From contig DUBZ01000108.1 of assembly GCA_012960035.1 (NCBI GenBank), positions 1 to 56,749 on the forward strand: 56,749 bases of DNA. The letters run 5' to 3'. A model generated the notes under the pieces. The model made no database searches, was not told where the DNA came from, and saw only the letters and a program-made list of their open reading frames with translations. The position numbers were made by a program, and so were the translations under genes. Positions 51,802 through 56,749 of the stretch are shown piece by piece (position 1 is the first letter of the stretch; each line of letters starts with the position of its first letter). Source of the DNA: Myxococcales bacterium (lineage in GTDB: Bacteria; Myxococcota_A; UBA9160; UBA4427).

Positions 51802-53142
51802 ATGACGGCGACATCTACAAAGAGCCCTACAAAGAGCCCTACAAATAGCCCTACAAAGAGCCCGACGAAGAACTCTACGAAGAGCCCGAAAAAGACCAAG
51901 CGAAAGCCCACGCAAACCAAAAGCGTGGCCGCTCGCGCGCAGGGGAAACTCGGCGCCGCTTTGCCGGTCCCCGGGTTTCGCTACGCGGGCGTTCACTGTG
52001 GCGTCAAAGAGTCGGACCTCGACTTCGCGATGATCGTGAGCGACGAGCCTGCTTCGGTTGCCGGCGTTTTTACAAAGTCGACCATCGTGGGCGCTCCGGT
52101 CGAATGGTCCCGGCCGCGCGCAGCCGCAGGTCGGGCTCGGGCGATCGTCGCCAACAGCGGCTGCTCGAATACCGCCATGGGCGAGCGCGGCCGGCGCGAT
52201 GCTGCAGCCATGGCAGCGGCTGCAGGCAAAGCCATTGGTTGTAGCGCCGACGAAGTTCTCGTCTCATCGACGGGCGTGATCGGTGAACCCCTCCCGATGG
52301 CGAAAATTCGCGCGGGCGCGGTACTCGCGCAGAAAGAACTCAAAGCCAATGGTTTCAAGCGTGCGGCCGAAGCGATTCGCACCACGGACACCTTCGCCAA
52401 GTACGCAAGCACGACGGTGGTGGTGAATCGCAAGCAGGTCACGATTTCCGGCATCGCCAAGGGTTCGGGAATGATCGAACCCAACATGGCCACGATGCTC
52501 TCGTTCATTACAACCGACGCGAACGTGTCGCCGGCGTTTTTGCGCGGTGCGCTCAAGCGCGTTGCGGACCAGACGTACAACTGTGTGACGATCGACGGCG
52601 AAGGCTCGACGAGTGACACGGTCGTGGTAATGGCCAACGGCGTTGCGGGAAACGCAGCGATTCGCAGCGCCAAGAGTGCGGGGGCGGCGCGATTTGAGGC
52701 GGCGCTGCTAGACGTCGCAACACAGTTGTCGCAGATGCTCGCCCGAGACGGCGAAGGGGCGACCAAGCTCGTCACCGTCGAAGTCACCGGCGCAGCGAAT
52801 CCCCAGCAGGCGGATCTCGCCGCGCGTCGGATCGCGAACTCGATGCTCGTGAAGACCGCGCTCTTCGGACACGACCCGAACTGGGGCCGCATCCTTCAGA
52901 CCCTCGGGGCGGGGCGGGTGAAATTGAACCTGCCGCGCGTCGAAGTGAGGCTGTGTGGGACGCCGGTATTCAAAGCGGGTGCGTCGACGGGGCCTGCAGC
53001 CCGCAAGCGCGCCGAAGCAGGGCTCAAGAGCACGGACATCACGGTGCATGTGAGTCTCGGGGCAGGACGTTCTTCGAAGCGACTCTGGACCTGCGACCTC
53101 AGCTACGACTACGTCCGCATCAACGCCGAATACACGACCTGA
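51802..53142 (+). CDS. argJ: Bifunctional glutamate N-acetyltransferase/ornithine acetyltransferase, with Lys/Ser/Pro-repeat N-terminus
   Basis: 446 aa. From about residue 42 it is standard ArgJ (PF01960): VPGFRYAGVHCGVKESDLDF, VAGVFTKSTIVGAPVEWS, ARAIVANSGCSNTAMGERG, EVLVSSTGVIGEPLPM, the self-cleavage site GSGMIEPNMATMLSFITTDA (Thr of MATML becomes the nucleophile of the beta chain), and FGHDPNWGRILQTLGAG. It transfers acetyl groups between ornithine and glutamate in arginine biosynthesis. The first ~37 residues are a Thr-Lys-Ser-Pro tandem-repeat tail encoded by six copies of a 12-bp repeat (51817-51888), not part of ArgJ in other bacteria. Starting at the ATG 51802 is the only option with the repeats in frame; an internal start after them would need an ATG I do not see until the core. 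Confidence 0.95.
   Translation: MTATSTKSPTKSPTNSPTKSPTKNSTKSPKKTKRKPTQTKSVAARAQGKLGAALPVPGFRYAGVHCGVKESDLDFAMIVSDEPASVAGVFTKSTIVGAPVEWSRPRAAAGRARAIVANSGCSNTAMGERGRRDAAAMAAAAGKAIGCSADEVLVSSTGVIGEPLPMAKIRAGAVLAQKELKANGFKRAAEAIRTTDTFAKYASTTVVVNRKQVTISGIAKGSGMIEPNMATMLSFITTDANVSPAFLRGALKRVADQTYNCVTIDGEGSTSDTVVVMANGVAGNAAIRSAKSAGAARFEAALLDVATQLSQMLARDGEGATKLVTVEVTGAANPQQADLAARRIANSMLVKTALFGHDPNWGRILQTLGAGRVKLNLPRVEVRLCGTPVFKAGASTGPAARKRAEAGLKSTDITVHVSLGAGRSSKRLWTCDLSYDYVRINAEYTT
51817..51888 (+). repeat. 12-bp tandem repeat in argJ (6 units)
   Basis: Six consecutive 12-bp units of acaaagagccct with a few substitutions, encoding TKSP TKSP TNSP TKSP TKNS TKSP. Length is a multiple of three, so copy-number change by slippage would lengthen or shorten the protein tail without a frameshift. 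Confidence 0.85.
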
Positions 53143-53805
53143 TTCGTACGTGCCGCCAGGCGAGTCGCGGCGATCCCGCTTAAACAATTCGGCCCCCCTC
53201 CACCGGGACACCCCGTACTGGCTACGATTCCGGCTTTGATCGGAAGAACAATCGCTCCGCCCATCAACCATTCGCCCGACATTATGAAGGGCTCGGCGAC
53301 GGCGGCAGAGGGACCGCTGCCGATCGGGGCGGCCAGCAGGATCAGCAACTTCTTTGCGCGCGAGTTTCGCTGCATGGAGGTGGATTCCGATTTGCCGACA
53401 ACAAGGGAGTTGGGCTTCGGCTCCGATTTCGGTGTGATTGAAGCCACGCGGGGCGATTTCGGCAATAGCAGTCGATTGAGCCCCGTCCCCTGTTCCCGGG
53501 CGCGGTCGCATCCCCAAAAATCTTCGAAAATCCCTGAAATCTCAGGTCCTTGCCCCGAGCGCCGAAAAACCAAAGGCGCTAGGCTGCCGAGCGCAAAAAA
53601 AACACACGTTCTGCATTGCCCCTGCGGTGCCCGTGCCATCCAGATCGAGGAAGACGAAGCGAGATCGACTCACTTCGATTGCACCTCGAGGATGAACGGG
53701 TCAGGGGAGCAACCGGACTGTCGCAAACACCTGGGTTTCGTGACCTTGGACAAGCGACGAAGCGGTTGTGAGCGGAGCGGAGGCCGAACCGCAAAGGAGA
53801 AGAAG
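53143..53805 (+). other. Long leader region of rpsB
   Basis: A 663-bp stretch with no convincing gene, between argJ and rpsB. It is read through in the rpsB frame for 190 codons, but composition and the strong ribosome site (AAGGAGAAGAAG) right before 53806 argue that translation starts there. Visible structure: hairpins CCTGA-aatc-TCAGG (53533-53546) and AGCGCC-N11-GGCGCT (53558-53580), then an A-rich run. It may hold the rpsB-tsf promoter and an S2 leader site; bacterial rpsB leaders are often regulated by the protein itself. Confidence 0.5.
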
Positions 53806-54948
53806 ATGAGTGAGACCCCGGTCGAACCGACCGAAGTAGCGGCCACGCCCGAAGCTGCAGCTGCAGCACCCGCGAGCGAAATGGCTGAGGCCATGAAGGC
53901 CACCGAGATCAACATCCAGAGCTTGCTCGAAGCCGGCGTGCATTTCGGTCATCAGACCCACCGCTGGAACCCGCAGATGAAGCACTTCATCTTTGGCGAG
54001 CGCAACGGCACCCACATCATCGACCTCGACCAGACGCTACCGCTTTTCCGCAAGGCGCTCGCCCACGTGCGCGAGCTGACCAGCGAAGGCCAGGGCGTTC
54101 TATTCGTCGGCACCAAGCGCCAGGCCGCACCGTTTATTGAAGCTGCGGCAATCCGCGCCAAGCAGCCCTTCGTCAATTCTCGTTGGCTCGGCGGCATGAT
54201 GACCAACTGGAAGACGGTCAAGAAGTCGATCGACCAGTACAAGTCGATGCTTGAAATCCAGGACGACGAAGAGAAGCGCGAAGCGCTCTCAAAGAAGGAA
54301 CTCGCGCGCATGAGCCGCGCTTGCGAGAAGTACGCAAAGAGCCTCGCTGGAATGCGCCAGATGAACAAGCTCCCCGCGGCGATCTTCGTGATCGACGTCG
54401 GCAAGGAAGCGATCGCAGTTTCGGAGGCCAAGCGCCTCGGCATCAGTGTCATTGGTGTGGTCGACAGTAACTGCAGCCCGAAGGACATCGACTACCCGAT
54501 CCCGGGCAACGACGATGCCATCCGCTCGGTCTCGCTCTATTGCGACGCATTCGCAGACGCATGCGTCCAGGGCGCCGCAGCCCGGGCAGAAAAACTCGCC
54601 TCGCAGCCGGCTCCCGAAAAGAACCAGCAGGCACCGACCGCATCAGGTCGCCGGGTTGTCGAGATCAAGCAAGCGCCGCGACGCGGTCGTGGTGGCAAGG
54701 AGGGCGGTGGTTCTGGGCGTACCCAGAGTTCCGGTGGCTGGGCTGAAAAAGACCGTAAGAAGAAGGCAGAGGAGAAGGCCGCTGCAGCGACTGAGCCCGC
54801 CGCCGAGGCGAGCGCTGCTCCTGTCGCACCCGCCACGCCTGCTGCACCCGACGCACCTGCCGCAGCAGCTGCACCCGACGCACCCGACGCAGCAGCCGCA
54901 CCCGAAGCACCTGCCGAAAAGAAGGAAGAACCGGCGAGCGACGCGTGA
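53806..54948 (+). CDS. rpsB: 30S ribosomal protein S2, with long N- and C-terminal tails
   Basis: 380 aa against 241 in E. coli. The start is ATG 53806 behind AAGGAGAAGAAG. The S2 core runs from about residue 34 ([20 protein letters not shown]) to residue ~265: [78 protein letters not shown]. Before it lie ~33 Ala/Glu-rich residues, and after it ~110 residues, first basic and Gly-rich ([20 protein letters not shown]) then Ala/Pro/Asp-rich with repeated APDAP. Low-complexity ribosomal tails occur in some phyla, but this one is long. tsf follows 182 bp downstream. Confidence 0.97.
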   Translation: MSETPVEPTEVAATPEAAAAAPASEMAEAMKATEINIQSLLEAGVHFGHQTHRWNPQMKHFIFGERNGTHIIDLDQTLPLFRKALAHVRELTSEGQGVLFVGTKRQAAPFIEAAAIRAKQPFVNSRWLGGMMTNWKTVKKSIDQYKSMLEIQDDEEKREALSKKELARMSRACEKYAKSLAGMRQMNKLPAAIFVIDVGKEAIAVSEAKRLGISVIGVVDSNCSPKDIDYPIPGNDDAIRSVSLYCDAFADACVQGAAARAEKLASQPAPEKNQQAPTASGRRVVEIKQAPRRGRGGKEGGGSGRTQSSGGWAEKDRKKKAEEKAAAATEPAAEASAAPVAPATPAAPDAPAAAAAPDAPDAAAAPEAPAEKKEEPASDA

Positions 54949-55130
54949 GACGCTAGGGGGGCAACCTCCTCGGTGACGCGTGAACTCTTCCAACCCCAAT
55001 TGAGCCAATCGAGAACTCAAACCGCTAATTCGAAGTCCAAGTAAGAACCAGCGCGACGAAGCACAGCAAGCAAGCTTTGCATCGAGGCAAAGGATCCAAG
55101 CGAAGGATTTCCGAAAGGAAAGGCAACCCG

Positions 55131-55994
55131 ATGGCGAGCATCTCCGCCCAGGACGTAAAGACACTGCGCGAATCAACCGGCGCAGGCATGATGGATTGTA
55201 AAAAGGTTTTGACCGAGGCCGACGGCGACCCGCAGAAGGCGCTCGAGCTGTTGCGGGAACGCGGTCTGTCGAAGGCTGGCAAGCGCGCCGGTCGCGAGAC
55301 CAGCGAAGGCACGATCGCCATTGCGATCGAAGGCACGACCAGCGTCATGATCGAGCTCGGTTGTGAGACCGACTTCGTCGCCAAGACAGACGACTTTCAG
55401 GGATTGGCCAATGAAATCGCTACCGCCATTATGAACGACGGCAGCGCGGCCAACGTCCAGCAAGCACATGCGTTGAAGTCCGGTGACGAAACGATCGAGG
55501 CCCGCGTGACGAACGCCGCGGCGACCATGGGCGAGAACATCTCGTTGAAGCGCGTTGAGCGCGTCGCCTCCGATACTGTTGTTGGCAGCTACATCCACAT
55601 GGGCGGCAAGCTCGGTGTGGTCGTTGCACTCAGCGGCGGCGCAGACGGTGCCGACGCAGACTACGCATCGGTGGCCAAGGACGTGGCCATGCACGTTGCC
55701 GCCATCGACCCTACGCCGATCGCGATCGACCGCGCGGCTGTTCCCGCCGACCTCGTCGAAAGTGAGAAGACGATTTTGCGAAATCAGGCGCTGCAAAGTG
55801 GCAAGCCCGAGAACATCGTCGACAAGATCGTCGAAGGCCGCATCAACAAGTTCTACGCAGAGAACTGCTTGCTCGAGCAGGGGTTCGTGAAAGACCCCGA
55901 CACCACCGTGGCGAAGGTACTGGCTGCCAATGACGCCGGTCTCACCGTTGCGTCCTTTCACCGGTTCAAGCTCGGGGAGGCGGCCACCTCGTGA
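55131..55994 (+). CDS. tsf: Elongation factor Ts
   Basis: 287 aa from ATG 55131 (AAAGGAAAGG upstream; a longer open frame from 55077 is not needed). The N-terminal UBA-like domain [20 protein letters not shown] is followed by [10 protein letters not shown] and the contact motif [20 protein letters not shown]; dimerisation domain in the second half ([10 protein letters not shown], the family's MHVAA). Recycles EF-Tu. Its TGA overlaps the GTG start of pyrH by four bases. Confidence 0.97.
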   Translation: MASISAQDVKTLRESTGAGMMDCKKVLTEADGDPQKALELLRERGLSKAGKRAGRETSEGTIAIAIEGTTSVMIELGCETDFVAKTDDFQGLANEIATAIMNDGSAANVQQAHALKSGDETIEARVTNAAATMGENISLKRVERVASDTVVGSYIHMGGKLGVVVALSGGADGADADYASVAKDVAMHVAAIDPTPIAIDRAAVPADLVESEKTILRNQALQSGKPENIVDKIVEGRINKFYAENCLLEQGFVKDPDTTVAKVLAANDAGLTVASFHRFKLGEAATS

Positions 55995-56707
55995 GTTCAG
56001 CCGCTTACCGCCGTGTGTTGATTAAGCTGTCCGGTGAAGGACTCGCCGGCGATGACGGATTTGGCATCAATCCTGGGGTAATCGGTGGGATCGCGGATCA
56101 AATCCGCGAAGTACACGACATGGACATCCAGATCAGCATCGTGATCGGCGGCGGCAATATCATTCGCGGCATGACGGCTGCGAAAGAGGGCATGGACCGC
56201 GCCAACGCCGACTATATGGGGATGCTCGCCAGCGTGATCAACGCCATGGCGTTGCAGGACGCGCTCGAGAAAGTCGACCTGAAGACCCGGGTCCTGTCGG
56301 CGATCGACATCGCCCAAGTCGCCGAGCACTACATTCGTAGGCGGGCGATACGTCACCTAGAAAAGGGGCGCATCGTGATCTTCGGCGGGGGAACGGGCAA
56401 TCCGTACTTCAGCACGGATACCGCGGCGGCGCTGCGCGCGGCCGAGATCCACGCGGACGTGATCCTCAAGGCTACCCAGGTGGACGGCGTGTACGACTCG
56501 GATCCTCACGCGAACCCCGACGCCAAACGATACGAGCGCATCACCTTCGATCAGGCGATTCGCGACGGTCTGAAGTTCATGGATCAAGCAGCGATCGCGC
56601 TTTGCAACGAAAATTCGCTGCCGATTGTCGTGTTCGACATGGGGGTCGCGGGCAACCTCACCAAGGTGGTGGTAGGGGAAACCGTCGGTACGATTGTTAC
56701 TGGGTAA
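55991..56707 (+). CDS. pyrH: UMP kinase
   Basis: 238 aa from GTG 55991, overlapping the tsf stop (GTGA). [80 protein letters not shown] and [16 protein letters not shown] are all conserved UMP-kinase segments. Phosphorylates UMP to UDP. tsf-pyrH coupling is common, usually followed by frr, which would lie beyond the window. Confidence 0.97.
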   Translation: MSSAAYRRVLIKLSGEGLAGDDGFGINPGVIGGIADQIREVHDMDIQISIVIGGGNIIRGMTAAKEGMDRANADYMGMLASVINAMALQDALEKVDLKTRVLSAIDIAQVAEHYIRRRAIRHLEKGRIVIFGGGTGNPYFSTDTAAALRAAEIHADVILKATQVDGVYDSDPHANPDAKRYERITFDQAIRDGLKFMDQAAIALCNENSLPIVVFDMGVAGNLTKVVVGETVGTIVTG

Positions 56708-56749
56708 CGCGTCATTTAAAAGTGCGTCTAAAAGCGCGTCAGTCAAAAG
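56708..56749 (+). other. Short imperfect repeat after pyrH
   Basis: Three imperfect units of gcgtc(n)aaaag in the last 42 bases (gcgtcatttaaaag, gcgtctaaaag, gcgtcagtcaaaag). Spacing of 12-15 bases; may be the spacer before frr. No terminator seen within the window. Confidence 0.4.

Noticed and set aside
51802..51888. 12-bp tandem repeats considered as a CRISPR or minisatellite outside a gene
   Set aside because: Units are directly abutting without spacers and in frame with argJ; they are a coding repeat. No CRISPR array was found in the window.
53109..53375. Small secreted protein on the minus strand with a signal-like segment ([20 protein letters not shown])
   Set aside because: It overlaps the argJ 3' end, has no ribosome site, and the rest of the frame is not convincing. 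Kept only as a weak possibility.
53236..53805. In-frame 190-codon N-terminal extension of rpsB
   Set aside because: A strong ribosome site (AAGGAGAAGAAG) precedes ATG 53806, the S2 core starts 33 residues later, and the upstream codons have no protein-like character.

Overview
The window is about 60% GC bacterial DNA that is mostly single-copy chromosomal. The right end carries the gene order nadK-recN-FHA-M23 peptidase-secA-argJ-rpsB-tsf-pyrH. Together with several lipoproteins, an RND efflux operon, many sulfatase-superfamily proteins and VCBS/TSP3 calcium-binding secreted proteins, this suggests a Gram-negative of the old 'Deltaproteobacteria' (a Myxococcota- or Desulfobacterota-like, probably uncultured lineage). 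That placement is inference from gene content and order; no rRNA is present.

Layout. (1) 1-10,080 is a scarred accessory stretch. A tyrosine recombinase runs off the left edge, two fragments of IS3-family transposases (OrfA-like and OrfB C-terminus) are present, and four pieces of one dispersed repeat lie beside truncated genes. Between these scars sit three large GT-C-like membrane proteins and a fatty-acid-hydroxylase-family enzyme. (2) 10,081-19,531 holds a lipoprotein sulfatase with an altered active-site motif, a large Thr-type sulfatase homologue, a TetR/Coq4-like divergent pair with two near-identical palindromic operators, a YghU-type glutathione enzyme, gene remnants, and a two-gene metallopeptidase + ATP-grasp ligase cassette. 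(3) 19,772-36,634 holds a Baeyer-Villiger-type monooxygenase facing a minus-strand run (SDR, GT-C protein, Thr-type sulfatase homologue, RND pump, adaptor, TetR, membrane-spermidine-synthase fusion), then a VCBS-repeat protein facing another Thr-type sulfatase homologue. (4) 36,825-42,157 has tRNA-Asp, a small TSP3/dockerin-like secreted protein, an alpha/beta hydrolase, a small lipoprotein, a metallophosphoesterase and a BKACE-family enzyme. (5) 42,158-56,749 is core housekeeping: a response-regulator diguanylate cyclase, rarA, nadK, recN, an FHA protein, an M23 peptidase, secA, argJ, rpsB, tsf and pyrH.

How the parts may work together. The recurrent theme outside the housekeeping block is cell-envelope and extracytoplasmic chemistry: GT-C-like membrane proteins next to alkaline-phosphatase-superfamily enzymes, some sharing a C-terminal beta-sandwich-like module or a C-terminal L-x-x-LGY-x-E tail. 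The best candidates for something not well described are (a) the metallopeptidase/ATP-grasp pair at 17,467-19,531, (b) the set of three 'sulfatases' with Thr instead of Cys/Ser at the nucleophile position, and (c) the TetR/Coq4 pair with twin operators. No CRISPR array, rRNA or intact IS was seen.
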